A DNA stretch of 64,000 nucleotides from Thereva unica. Lineage: Eukaryota; Arthropoda; Insecta; Diptera; Therevidae. Of the stretch, positions 1 to 10,505 are shown in pieces (position 1 is the stretch's first letter; the number at the start of each line of letters is the position of its first letter). The stretch spans positions 61,129,922 to 61,193,921 of the forward strand of contig OX465282.1 in NCBI GenBank assembly GCA_949987705.1, read 5' to 3'. The translations under genes were made by a program, and so were the position numbers. The notes below the pieces were generated by a model. That model saw nothing but the letters and a program-made list of their open reading frames with translations, searched no databases and was not told where the DNA came from.

Positions 1-64
1 CTGCGAAACCTCGAAGCACCAACTGAAAGGTTTCTTAGTGGAACAATGATCTCTGCAGTCAAAG

Positions 65-636
65 GAGAAAACTTTTTAATAGGGATAAAGTCTCGGGCAA
101 CTGAGACATCTACAAGAAAGCCCTCACTAATTATAACAAAGATTTGAGAAGATCCAAACGAAGATCATGGAAAGCCTTCTGCGAAGAAATAGACAAGCTT
201 CCAGCCTCCACGAGGTTGCACAAGTTCTGTCTAAGGATCACTCCGATGGCATTGTCTCGCAAGTCTTCTGAAGGGTTCTTTACAGAGATCACCAGGGATA
301 ACATGGAGCTATTAATGAGCACTCATTTCCCCGGCTCTTAGGTAGCTAACCCTAGATTGGCTTTTGAACCTAACATTGAATCGGAGGTAGTACTTGCCCA
401 GCGGTCCTACAATAGGAACAAAGGCCTGGCAAACAGGATTTTCACTGCCGGTAAGATTGAGTGGGCCATTGGCACCTTCAGTCCCTTCAAGGCTGCTGGA
501 AAGGACCACATCTTCCCAGCCCTCCTTCAGATAGGCTTGGAAGAGATCTTACGGCTGCTAAAGGCTGTCCTCAAGGGGGCGTCCTATCACCCCTCCTATG
601 GTCAATCGGGATCGACGAACTTCTTGCCGACCTGAA
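65..636 (+). pseudogene. R1/I-like non-LTR retrotransposon, upstream part
   Basis: Decayed coding sequence in shifting plus frames. 144-341 reads as the basic, helical region ahead of the RT (RSKRRSWKAFCEE, LHKFCLRI). 357-560 carries the pre-RT motif KAAGKDHIFPALLQ. 567-604 gives the RT motif CPQGGVLSPLLW. Between the last two, roughly 100 or more RT residues are missing, including the first catalytic Asp segment that is present in the related copy at 3537-3890 (SLDIEGAFDN). The copy is therefore dead by deletion as well as by stops. It continues at 1273 after an inserted TIR element. Clade assignment rests on motif resemblance to R1/I-type RTs with a downstream RNase H. The 5' end is not visible. 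Confidence 0.75.
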
Positions 637-638
637 TA

Positions 639-1270
639 CCCGATTAAAAATAATTTCATGGTTAATTTCCTTACTAGCACGCACGCGCCCGCAGCTAGCA
701 CGCATAGCGAACAAACAGGCACGCCAGAAAAGTACGTACTCTCCCGCTACAGGCACGCACGCTCCCGCCACAGGGATACACGCTCCCGCCACTGGCACGA
801 AAATCTAAAAATTTGTTCGCTAGAGGGATGCACTCTCCCGCCACAGGTATCCACTCTCCCGCCACACGCACGAAAATCTCAAAATGTGCCTGATGACGAC
901 TTTACATATATATATAATACTCTTCTCCATCTTTTTTAAGAGGCGTAGAATTTTTATTCTAGGAAAAAAAATTTTTTCTTTCATTTTAAATTTGAGTTTC
1001 GTGCGTACCAGCTGCATGCTAGCTGCGGGCTAGTGTTATTTTCACTCAGGCGTGCATGCTAGCTGCGGGCGCCGTGCGGACTAGTGCATGCCAGCTGCGT
1101 GCTAGCTGCGGGCGAATTTCATTTTTACTCGTGATTTATAATATTCGTGCGTACCAGCTGCATGCTAGCTGCGGGCTAGTCTTCAGGCGTGCATGCTAGC
1201 TGCGGGCGCCGTGCGGGCTAGTGCATGCCAGCTGCGTGCTAGCTGCGGGCGAATTTCATTTTTTATCGGG
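639..1270. mobile_element. 632-bp TIR element inserted in R1-like ORF
   Basis: The ends are inverted repeats: CCCGATTAAAAATAATTTC at 639 and the complement of GAAATTCATTTTTTATCGGG-like sequence ending at 1270. TA flanks both sides (637-638 and 1271-1272), a Tc1/mariner-type duplication. Removing the element and one TA rejoins the R1 reading frame exactly, so the boundaries are firm. The interior is odd: the left half is CGC-rich with repeated CTCCCGCCAC, and the right half is two tandem ~145-bp units (near 998-1140 and 1145-1255) built from GCTAGCTGCGGGC and CATGCTAGC motifs. No transposase remains. Superfamily is inferred from the TA duplication only. Confidence 0.8.
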
Positions 1271-1272
1271 TA

Positions 1273-2780
1273 GCCGGGGATTTAAAGCACAGGCTTATGC
1301 AGACGATATTGTCTTAACGATTAGCGGTGGTCACGATAGCACCGTTTCAGACCTCATGCAAGCCGCTCTGTCATATGTGCATAGCTGGCGCCGTAGCAAG
1401 AACTTGGGTATTAATCCACAAAAAACTGTCATCGTAACATTTACTAATAGAAGGAAGCTAAATTTAAAAGCTCCCTCTTTGGACGGGAAAGAAATGGTTT
1501 TCTTAAAGGAGCCTAAATATCTAATCATAATCTTGGATCAAAAGCTCTCCTGGAAATCCCAAATTGAGAGAGTAACTGCCAAGGCAATTACATCTCTCCA
1601 TGTTTGTCGCCAATTTGTAGGAAAAATCTGGGTCCTCAAAACTAGGCTAATGTTTTGGCTATACATGACGGTTGTAAGGCCCGTGGTCACGTGTGCATCC
1701 ATCGCATGGTGCTATGATTAACCTGGCCAAAGTGCAAAAACTGGTCTGTCTTGGTGTAAGAGGGGCCAAAAGCACCTGTCCGACTGCGTCTATGGAGGCC
1801 CTACTGAACCTCCCCTAGTAGTGAAAAAGAGGCTCTGGCGGGTGCGCTGGGTCTACGGGAACTATTCTCCTTTAACCCGGAAGACCTTGATTTTGACAAA
1901 TGGTTACGACGACTATTCGAAGTAGGTCATAGTGGCAACATGGCAGGCCTCTCTTCAGAGGAAGCACGGCCTTTTGATATACGGATGGGTTCAAACCCGA
2001 TAAAGGAGTAGGGCTGGGTGTTTATGGCCCTAGGAGCAAAATATCCATGGCTCTGGGGACTACCCCCACTGTGTTTCAGGCCATCGGAACATTTTTATTT
2101 TCTTCGACAGTCAAGCTGCATTGCTGGCCATTAAATCTCACAGGATGTCATCAAAGACTGTCCTGGATTGTCTCCGATCTCTGAAATTCCTCAGTAGGAA
2201 CAACAGTGTCACGCTGATGTGGATTCCGGGCCACATCGGAAGGTCACATCGGTAATGAAATTGCCGACAGCCTGGCTAGAGGTGGCGCAAACTCATCACC
2301 TCTCGGTCCTTAACTTTTCTGTAGCTTAGCAAGCGGTCACGTTAGAACGGCTATCAAAAATTGGGTCGGCCAGCTGTTTCCATAGCTGGACAAGCACCCA
2401 GGGTGCTCGTCAAGCTAAAAGATTCATCCAAATCGATAAAGTTAAAGCGGGCAAACTTTTACATCTCAACAGGTGGGAGCTAAAAATAATAACAGAGCTC
2501 TTGACGGGCCACGGTTCGCTTAGCTACCATCTAAACAAAATAGGTTTGGTGGCCGATTGTAGCCTTCGGTCCTGCGGAGCACTTGCTGTGCGACTGTGAG
2601 GCTACAGCGAGGAAGAGATTGAGCCTCCTTCATCGTGACTTCCCCCCTACCCCCAGGGAGATTTGGACAGAAATCTTAAATCAGTGTTAGGCTATATTAG
2701 AAGCCTTAACGTTGATGGTTTTTAAAGACGGGGATTATTTAATAGACCAAATAAATAGGTCGCAGTGCCGGCAAAGGCAC
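1273..2780 (+). pseudogene. R1/I-like non-LTR retrotransposon, RT 3' part and RNase H
   Basis: Continues the copy from 65-636. 1273-1721 is open and encodes the RT core AYADDIVLTI and the thumb region (NLGINPQKT, WGVLKTRL-like, then MTVVRPVVTCAS). After a frameshift, the RNase H signature DSQAALLAI (about 2108) and WIPGHIG (about 2220) are readable, followed by a terminal Cys/His segment (HLLCDCEATARKR, about 2590). Stops and frameshifts are frequent after 1721. The 3' end is near 2780 with no poly(A). Non-functional. Confidence 0.75.
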
Positions 2781-2813
2781 CCCTCAACAAAAATTTCAAG
2801 TATTCAAGTAGCG

Positions 2814-2963
2814 TTTACATGAGCTTTTTCAAGTCAATCAAACAAATTTTTGTGATTTACTTGACTCAAGTATGTATATTTGAAGTCAGGACGAGTTTAC
2901 ATGCATATTTAGTTAGTTACTTGAAATCTACTTCAAGTATACTTCAAGTAAGCATGTAAACGT
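2814..2963. repeat. ~150-bp MITE
   Basis: Ends are CGTTTACATGAGC and its imperfect complement GCATGTAAACG. The interior is built from TTCAAGTA-type motifs on both strands. It lies between the R1-like 3' end and an inverted R1-like fragment. TSD is uncertain (TA on both sides). Confidence 0.5.
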
Positions 2964-3185
2964 AATGTATGTTGTGGGGAACCCTAACCCTATGGAATTT
3001 GCAAGCGAAAGGCGCTATGTTCGCTTTCTTAAGGCACTCTTCTGTGTTTTCATTCCAGAGGAGCTTCTTGTGCAAGGTTACTCCCAGATGTTTGGCACTT
3101 TTGCTAAAATTGAACCTGACTTTTTTGAGCCCTTTATACTGTGTCGACAATCTATTTTTCTTCATATAGAGTGCAATGTCGAACA
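2950..3185 (-). pseudogene. R1-like RT fragment (post-YADD region)
   Basis: Minus-strand reading gives FSKSAKHLGVTLHKKLLWNENTEE-type sequence, the RT thumb region of R1-like elements. The same segment occurs at 23432-23831 on the plus strand (SNSAKYL ... KLFWNENT), so two copies of one family are in the window. About 70 residues remain. Confidence 0.6.
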
Positions 3186-3480
3186 GCAGCTCTAGTCGGG
3201 GAAGGAAGGGACTGGCGCAGCCTACCCACGATATTTTTTAGTCCACCTACTCCCAACCATTACTGTCGCGACGTTGATATCGGGGCATCGAGAAACAACT
3301 CGTTGGAATGTTATCCTGAAACGAGATGAATCTCATCAATCAACCGATGACATGCGCTTTGTAGGAGCGGACAGGGGCTAAGGAAGGCTATGAAAGGAGG
3401 TATCAGGAATGTAAAGAAGGAAGAAGAAAGAAGGAAAGTTATGCAGGTGGGAAAATGGAAAAAGCGAAAGACCATGAGGC
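3186..3480. other. No gene recognised
   Basis: AT-balanced sequence with a purine-rich stretch (3400-3470, AAGGAAGAAGAAAG-like). It may be the body of the tRNA-derived SINE whose head lies at 3484-3543. I see no coding signal. Confidence 0.3.
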
Positions 3481-3483
3481 TGG

Positions 3484-3543
3484 CCGAGATTCGAGCCCGG
3501 GACCTCTTGGATGGTAGCCAGACGCCTTACTCCCTAGGCTCCC
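3484..3543 (-). repeat. tRNA-derived SINE head
   Basis: On the minus strand the sequence contains an A-box-like GAGCCTAGGGAGTAAGGCG and, about 40 bases on, a B-box-like GGCTCGAATCT. These are the internal Pol III promoter boxes of tRNAs. It does not fold into a full tRNA by eye and lies inside retrotransposon debris, so a SINE head is more likely than a functional tRNA. Similar heads occur at 29330-29398 and 52636-52692. Confidence 0.5.
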
Positions 3544-3892
3544 AATTTCGTGATGATAACAATGTCATCCGCGTACGGCAGTACGTGGTATCGCACTGCC
3601 TCCATGTGTTGCAAAGGCTGGTTCACTGTCGCGACCCATAGAAGTGGAGAAAGTACTCCTCCTTGCGGGGTACCTCTGTTGACGGCCCTTCGGACCAAGC
3701 AGTCTCCAAGGCCTGAGCTTACGATCCTGCCAGTAAGCATTTGATGTATAAGAGATAAAAGCGACGCCTCGATCCTCAGTTCCGCCAAGGCCAGGGTAAT
3801 GGCGTACGGAAGCACGTTGTCAAACGCACCCTCTATGTCAAGGGAAGCAGCTACGGTATATTCTTTGACTTGGAGTGACTTTCCTCTGGATG
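3537..3892 (-). pseudogene. R1-like RT fragment (palm)
   Basis: The minus-strand frame encodes SLDIEGAFDNVLPYAIT (first catalytic Asp), GTPQGGVLSPLLW and YADDIVIITKLGA (second and third Asp), so the complete RT palm is present in one open frame. The reading frame runs upstream into an inverted-repeat element (3893-4078), which supplies an artificial Gln/Arg-rich N-terminus. Truncated on both sides. Confidence 0.75.
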
Positions 3893-4078
3893 AAACTAGT
3901 GAGGAGCAAACGAAAGAACAAAACAAGACTAGTCTAGTCTTGTTCTTGTCTTGTTCTTGTTCAGTCTGTCTTGTTCTTGCAAGCATAACTAAGCCTTGTT
4001 TTTGTTCTTGGCTTTGCTAAATGTGCAAGAACAAGACAAGACGGCAAGAACACGACCATTTTTGCTCATCACTAGTTT
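3893..4078. repeat. Inverted-repeat element with TTGTTCTTG arrays
   Basis: Ends AAACTAGTGAGGAGCAAA and the complement of TTTGCTCATCACTAGTTT form an 18-bp inverted repeat with one mismatch. The inside is a (TTGTTCTTGTC)-type array facing its own complement (AAGAACAAGACAAG), so the whole 186 bp can fold into a hairpin. It terminates the R1-like fragment to its left. Confidence 0.6.
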
Positions 4079-4262
4079 GCGCACAATGCATGTAAAGTCA
4101 TTATTGTAAAAGGTTAAATATTAATTCTAGTAAAAAAACACGAGCTAAGAACAATTAGTTATTTTAATGAAAAAAAAAACAAACAAATACAAGCCCAAGT
4201 CAAGTCTAAATCGCACGTCCGTCGCCAACGCTTGCTTGTTAAATTCTGTCAGAGTTTTATTA

Positions 4263-6588
4263 TTAATTTACAATTAACTCTGTTTCTGGGTTACTATGTT
4301 TACAGCTCGGCCAATTTGCAATGACAGCGTCCTCGCTGTCCTCGTCATCCTCGCAGCTCTCTTCATCGTCGTAGGATTGTTCGGTTTCGCTCTCGTCCCC
4401 TAGGGCAAGCTGCACCAGCGTTTCATCCTATCACTCGCAAATACTGATGAATACGTTCGTTTCGTTCGTTTATAGTATGGTAAATCTTCGATTACATACC
4501 GGTCTTTATCCAATACCTTTGTTACGATATATGGCCCCTTATAAAACGGCTCTAGTTTTCGCGACGTTCCGGTGCTTGCTTGTTCGTTTTCCACCAACAC
4601 AAGATCTCCAGTATCGTACTTCGTTGGCTGCCTATGTTGGCGATCAAATCTTTCTTTCCACTTGGCCCTTTTCTCATTAATAAGTTCCGCTACCGCACAT
4701 CGGACTGGTGAAACATTTTCACGGATGTCATCTTCCTCAGCTTGAAGAACGAGTGTGATTTTATTCTGAAGTATATCCCTGGGATCATAGGCGAAAACTA
4801 ACTCGTGTGGACTGCGACCTGTTGTTGGATTCTTCATCGTATTAAGAGCCCATTGGATTTCCTTCAACCGCTCGTCCCATTTCTTATCTTCTCTGGTCAT
4901 AGTGGTCAACATAGATATCAATGTCCGATTCACTCGCTCCGCTTGTCCGTTGGCTCGCGGAGTTCTAACAGCTACCTTTATGTGTTGAATGTCGTTAACT
5001 TGGCAATACGCTTGAAAGTTCTTTGATGAAAAAGCTGTCCCTCGGTCCGTAATTATTCTCGTAGGCATACCTACAATTCCGGTAATCTCATTCAAAGCTT
5101 TCAACACGGGCGCCGTTGCTGTATTTCTTACTGCTTTGACAATTACGTACTTCGAAAGCGAGTCGATGATGGTAAGTATGTGTATGTTACCCTTGCTGCT
5201 TGGTGGGAAAGGACCCAGATGGTCCAGGTGTACCGTCTTAAAAGGCACCGAATCGATTTTGGTCATAATGAAATTCTCCTTCTGTCCTCCCTCCTGAACG
5301 TTTGTTATAGGCGCAAGCAATACAGGAAAGTAAATATTTCGCGATGAATTTTCGCATCTTTGGGAACTAATAATGTTCCTTTACTCGCTCCAGCGTTTTT
5401 TCCAAAGCCAAATGTCCCTCCATTTGATCGCTTTTGGCACGACCCAAAGTTTTCTTTCATTTATTCTTCGATAAAGTCGACCTCGTTCCAATACATAATT
5501 TCTTTTCAATTGCTTATCCACATCACCGCCGGCCCGTAGTTTCACAACAATACTTCGAAAATAGGGATCCTGGATCTGCATAGTATACAACCAATCGTCA
5601 TCATCGATCATTACCTTAAATACATTTAAATAAACAGGTTCTGTTTCTCTCGACGGTTCTTCAGGAGACCTACTTAATGCGTCTACATGACTCATACGAA
5701 TTCCAGCTCGTTCCAATTGTTCCAATTCGATATCAAACTCCTGAATACGCAACCACCACCTCACGTAATCCTTCTTTTTTGGTCATTGTCGTTTTCAGCG
5801 CTGAGCGGTAAACGTAAACAGTAAACGTTTTCCCTAGAACATAATACTTGAACCTTTCCAAACTAGCTACAACCGCCAGGGCTTTCAATTCAAAGCTGTC
5901 GAAATTCCTTTCGACATCGGTAGTAGCCCTACTGAAATAAGCCACTGGTTTCAACACACCTTCCGTTCGCTGTAGAAGAATTCCTGCCAATCCACTGCTA
6001 CTTGCGTCAGTATGGACTTCGCAACTCAAATTTAGGTCATACGCTGCCAAGGTTGGTTGACTCATCAGACTAGCCTTTAATTCTTTGAACGCCTTTTCCT
6101 GATCTTCTTACCAGGAGAACGCAGCTTCTTTTCGAAGTAGTTTATTTAATGGACTAGCCAGTAAAGCGAACTTCGGCGCAAACTTTCTAAAATAACTACA
6201 AAGTCCTAGAAATTGACGAACTTCAGTGACAGTTTCAGGCCTAGCATCCTTTTAAATTCGTACAGTCCCTTACTCGTCACGAATGTCGGCTCGCTTCTTC
6301 TATAGGTACCTGGTAAAATCCGCTATTCAGATCAATTACCGTAAAGAATTCATACCTTGCAGCTTCTTGAATTTGTTCCTCGACGTTAGGGGTTGGAAAT
6401 ACTTCTTTTCTTGTTCGCTTATTCAACATTCTAAAATCAACGCAAAGTCGATCGCCACCATCCTTTTTAGCCACTAGTATCGCCGGACTCGCGTACGCTG
6501 ATGTCGACTGGCATATGATGTCATTTTCAATCATTTCATCCAACATCTCCGTGACCTTGCCTTTCTTCGGATACGGTTCTCTGCTTAA
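4263..6588 (-). pseudogene. Ty3/gypsy pol remnant (RT, RNase H, integrase)
   Basis: Read right to left. 6277-6588 is the start of the RT (LDEMIENDIICQSTSAYASP, LCVDFRMLNKRT, VIDLNSGFYQV). Near 6245 the frame jumps from a YEFKRML segment to RPETVTEVRQFL, so the part holding the YxDD catalytic motif is deleted. 5733-6240 is the rest of the RT and RNase H (VHTDASSSGLAGILLQ). 5381-5764 is the linker (SHVDALSRS). 4400-5320 is an open integrase core with D (LDHLGPF), D (ITDRGTAF) and E (ANGQAERVNR). A shifted frame, 4263-4400, adds an acidic Asp/Glu tail. Frameshifts near 5760 and 6070 and the RT deletion make it inactive. No LTRs were found next to it. Confidence 0.85.
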
Positions 6589-6589
6589 T

Positions 6590-7190
6590 GAGTTCAGTAG
6601 GTATGTTGTCGGATCCTGATGCCTTGTTATTTTTTAATGTTCGCAATGCTTGGTGTGCTTCTTCTATGGTAGGGGCTGCTGTACCATCATCCTCATTGTC
6701 CGGATTCATGTTCTGTACGTTTGGGGTACCACTGTGCTCTTGCTCTGGGGTCATTAATAGCTCCTCGAAATGCTCTGCCCATCTAGCCAATATTTCGTCA
6801 TGATTGCTTAATATCTCCCCACTTTTATTTTTGCACATTGTCACTCTAGGCTTAAATTCTTTCCTTTGTTGGTTTATGCTTTTGTAGAAGTTTCTTGCAT
6901 CATTTAGGTTTGCTGATTCTTCTAATTTTTTCATTTGTTCTTCCCAATAAAGCCTTTTTTTCGTTTTGTGCAATCTCTTTTCAGCTCTCCTCTTTTCCTT
7001 GTACTCCTCTTCAGAGTTTCTTGTTCTGTGTCTATTAAGCATGACTTGGTACGCTCGGTTTTTTTCCCTTGTCGCCTGGGCGCATTCTTCATCGAACCAC
7101 TCAACCCTTCGCCCTTGTTGCACGAAGCCTAGAACATCTTCAGCTGTTTCTTTTATCCCTTCCCTCTCTCATCTATAAAACCGGGTTTAC
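6590..7190 (-). pseudogene. RTE-like non-LTR fragment (pre-RT region)
   Basis: An open minus frame from about 7180 to 6590 carries the linker between endonuclease and RT of RTE-like elements: VEWFDEECAQATREKN, a basic coiled stretch, NFYKSINQQRKEFKPR, WAEHFEELL, and the KNNKASGSDNIPTELIK motif that starts the RT. It is cut at 6590 by the Ty3/gypsy remnant and bounded on the right by the MITE at 7221. The family differs from the RTE copies at 27567-32060 and 33343-34681. Confidence 0.75.
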
Positions 7191-7220
7191 TTGCCATGAA
7201 TGTGCACCGTCTGAATACCC

Positions 7221-7621
7221 CACTGACATATAGAGTGGACTGCTCATGAGGAATATTTCATGGCACCAATTTGTTCCATAGGCTACAAACCTTTTTTCAC
7301 TCCATGTAAACACCGGAATCACTTTTGAAATTTACATTTTATTAAATACGTACTTAAAACATTAAAACAATACAAATATTTTGTTTAAAAAAATTAATAA
7401 ACACTATTTTCACTTTTTCACCTTTTAAAATGCCTTTTTTTCATTAATTTCCAAACTTTATGTGTATGTGATTTAAGTTCTTAACGCCTGTTTTTCCTGT
7501 TCTTCTGAGTGCTTCTGTCAGTTTGGGGGCTTATGGATGAGCGAGTCGACTATACCTTTTTGGTGCCATCGGTTTGTATGGGAATAATTGCTGATGAGCA
7601 GTCCATTATTATATGTCAGTG
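7221..7621 (-). mobile_element. hAT-like MITE, copy 1
   Basis: Ends are CACTGACATATAGAGTGGAC and the complement ending TATATGTCAGTG. Internal sequence matches copies at 10865-11793 and 32567-33067 over most of its length. No coding capacity. This copy shows no matching 8-bp flanks, unlike copy 2, so its duplication has decayed or the flank was rearranged. Orientation is opposite to copy 2. Confidence 0.8.
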
Positions 7622-7639
7622 ATCGGCAGTATCTGTGGA

Positions 7640-7830
7640 TCTGCCATTGTATAGGCGTGCTGCGCGCCAAAGAGTTCCTAGGTGGTATGGTGTGCCTTAG
7701 ACTTCAATTAGTCTTTCTAGAGTCTTCAATAAAGAGGATGATAGGCTGATTGGCCTGGTCTTTGGGTGTTGTATGGGGGGTTTTTCCTGCCTTGGGTATA
7801 AAGACCACTTTTACCTCTTCAGCACCTTTT
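7640..7830 (-). pseudogene. R1-like RT fragment
   Basis: The minus strand encodes EVKVVFIPKAGKTPHTTPKD, the well-known segment before RT motif 2a in R1-like elements, followed by a decayed PISLxSFxLK-type region. About 40 residues are recognisable. It sits just upstream of the acceptor of the 7987-10505 exon. Confidence 0.6.
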
Positions 7831-7969
7831 CACCCGGAAAACATGGCCTGAAACCAGGACATGTTATGACTAAGACGGGAAAGCCATGTAATGCCACGCT
7901 TTCAACGTAAAAAATTTAAATCCGTTGTGTTGTAATAGATTACAAAATTTACTCACGACTTTTAATTAA

Positions 7970-7986
7970 TTTGTTTTTACTTTCAG
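7970..7986 (+). promoter_or_regulatory. 3' splice site of the 7987 exon
   Basis: A pyrimidine-rich run followed by CAG immediately precedes the open frame. It explains why an 838-codon frame lacks an initiator ATG. The frame upstream (7830-7965) is not coding in any phase I can read. Confidence 0.6.
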
Positions 7987-10505
7987 AATGCAAGCGGCGA
8001 GAAAAGATAGCGAATTGCTTCGAGAGTTTAAACATACCAATTGGAATAGCGTTTTCCACCCTTAGTTTAAGCGAATATAAATTAGCTACTGAAACTCTAC
8101 AAAGAAATCAGGCCTACGCAACGTGCCTGGTAGCTTTTGCGGAAATTTATTTAACACCAGAAAGTGAATGGGATTCGACTATTTTAAACCGAATCATGAC
8201 CGAGGGCAACCTTCATTACAAAAAATCACTATTAGAAGCTCAACAAAGTGAAACAGAAGAAACTATTAACGAAATTAGCGAAAATCAAATAAGCACAACA
8301 ATTGAAATTTGTCGCAACAATTTCGATCTAGAATTATTTCAGCCCTTTATTTTTGGTCAACTTTTGTCTAAAGATCCAACAGTGCCAAATTTTCATTACG
8401 GCTGCAAACGTTACTTTCGTAAGCATAACTACTGTTTCCTTTCTGTAGGTGGATTATACTTTTTAATTTGGAAGAGACACGGTCTGTATTTTGTTTTCGA
8501 TCCAAACGGAAGAAATACGAGTTTGAAAAGGGATTTTCAAAAAGGATTTGTGGTACTTTTAGCACTGCGTTCGTTTGAAAATGTTAATTGTTATATTACC
8601 ACCTTAAGTACACTAAGACCAAACGAGCTTTACACGATAAGAAGGATTAAAGTAACATTTTTGCTACCATTTATTCCACCAAATACGATTTATAAAAGAA
8701 TTCGTAAGACGGAGTATGACATTGTTGATAATCAGCATGCAGTATTAAGAGGACATCTTCATCTAGACATGGCACTGTTTGCAGAGTATCACGGGAAACT
8801 TTACCATGTCACTGCAGTGGTCGCACTGCTATTATCCAAAATCGACCAACCTTCTACATGGGACAGTTACATAGTTGACGAAATCCTTATGTTGGCCAAG
8901 ACTAAATACATATTGTGGACAAAACAAAACCAAAATGGGAAAGAGCTCAAAGTTCAAGATACTCCCACAAATATAAACTTGGGAGTATATAAAATACGAC
9001 TGCAATTGTTACCTTGTGAGATGTGCGGAACCTGGTCTTATGTGCCAAATTATAGATTTTCGAAACTTACAACAGCTCTAAAGAAAATTTTCAAAGATAA
9101 CTCGAATGTAATTGTAGAAATCGGTGGGAGATTTTATCCACTGTGGAAAAGGAATAAATTTTACTACATATTCGATGCTTATCAACATGGTTGTACCATC
9201 GGCCCAGCTGTTGTCCATATGGCTAGCACACCGAACATGCTTTGCTGTATTTTTCATTACAATGTTCTAGAGCTTTTAACTCCAACTGATTTCACTATCC
9301 ATAACGTAATTATCATGGAAATCATAAGAAGGGGAACATATGAAGTATGCCTAGATCAACTAACGTCGGTTTATGAGCCAAATGTGGAAGAAACTTTGTC
9401 TTTAAACGAGTCAATCGAAGACATTCAGTGGACACTTGACCTAAAAGGAGACGAGTTTTACTGTCAAGAAGAGTTTCAGGATTTGGATTCTCCTGGGATA
9501 TCAGCTACGCAGATTGTACCTGACTATGACGCTCTGAAGACTGCAGTTGAAGGAGGAGGTGTAGGAGCAGGTTTGGGTGACGATGACGAGAATGATGATG
9601 ATGAGGATGGTGCAGGCGGTGCTGGTGGTGCTGGCGGTGCTGGAGGTGCTGGAGGTGCAGGCGGTGCTGGTGGTGCTGGTGGCGTCGGCGCAGATGGTGT
9701 CGGTGCTGATGGTGCTGGCGCTGGTGCTGCAGGTGGCGCTGGAGGCGCTGGAGGGGGTAAAGATGGTAAAGGCGGTGGCAAAGGTGGCAGCGGTAAAGAT
9801 AGCGGCAAGGACGGTACAGACGGTGGCATGGATGGAAAGGGTGGTGGTAAAGACGGTAAGGGCGAGGGTGGTGGTAAAGATGGCAAAGATGGGGATGGCG
9901 ATGGAAAAGCTGGTAAGGGTAGATACGGTAAGGGAGGCAAAGGAGATGGGGATGATGATGGCGATGATGATGGTGATGGTGATGGTGGTGGTAAAGGTAA
10001 AGGAAGAGGTGGTAGAGGCAAAGATGGAGCAAGAGCTGGTAGTAGAAGAGGAGGATCTGGAAGAAGGGGGGAAGATGGGGGAAGTGATGATTCCGACTGG
10101 AGCGAAGGAGGAGTATGTGGCAGTAGTTTAGCGAATTCTTATCCAGGATATTCATGCATTCCGCATAATATGGCCGTTGTCGGATCACAAAGTGGAAGTC
10201 CTGAAAGTATTAACAATTTATTAACAACAGGGTTGAAAATTTCTGATCGAGTTCTTTTAATGACGCCATGGGGGAATTACATTGTTTTTGAATTTCGACA
10301 TAACTATTTACTTTATGATGGTTGCACTTGTAATGTAGATAGATTTCGCCATCTTGATTTAGGCAAAGGTACTGCCGGCCTTATATGCTATGAAAGTTTA
10401 GAAGCGCTAATTGAACAAATAATTGAGGGTAATAATGATGGATGTGATGATGAAAGTGACCATAGTCAAATGATTAGGGAAATTTTATGTAAATATGCAA
10501 ATTAA
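7987..10505 (+). CDS. 3' exon of unrecognised gene; triple C76-like pseudo-DUB modules plus Gly/Asp/Lys-rich tract
   Basis: One uninterrupted frame of ~838 codons to a TAA at 10503. There is no ATG near its start. It opens just after a textbook acceptor (TTGTTTTTACTTTCAG, ending 7986) and enters in phase 1, so it is a 3' exon whose 5' exon(s) lie upstream and were not found; the first in-frame ATG is only at codon 76 (triplets counted from 7971). Three modules share a pattern: a helix pair with WDSxIxxxI, then a hydrophobic strand pair ending in FDPNGRN (codons 176-182), FDAYQHG (401-407) and YDGC (about 782), then a CxxxxSLEALxxxI-like helix. I read these as the C-terminal half of peptidase C76-like (herpes tegument-type) deubiquitinases, whose catalytic D-x-H would fall at FDPN/FDAY/YDGC. 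The Asp is kept and the His is lost in all three, so pseudoenzyme or binding folds are inferred. Codons ~526-718 are a low-complexity Gly/Ala then Gly/Asp/Lys/Arg tract. No signal peptide or membrane segment is seen. Family assignment is tentative. Confidence 0.6.

Noticed and set aside
598..939. Frames inside the 632-bp TIR element (113 and 115 codons)
   Set aside because: They arise from CTCCCGCCAC and CACGCACG repeats and cross the element boundary.
7971..7986. TTG at 7971 as the translation start of the long frame
   Set aside because: It lies within the pyrimidine tract of a strong acceptor; an exon start at 7987 explains the frame better.
9505..10188. Long antisense frames (227 and 165 codons, His/Leu- or Pro-rich) opposite the Gly-rich tract
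   Set aside because: GGN-codon repeats leave all frames open; composition mirrors the sense tract and there are no other motifs.
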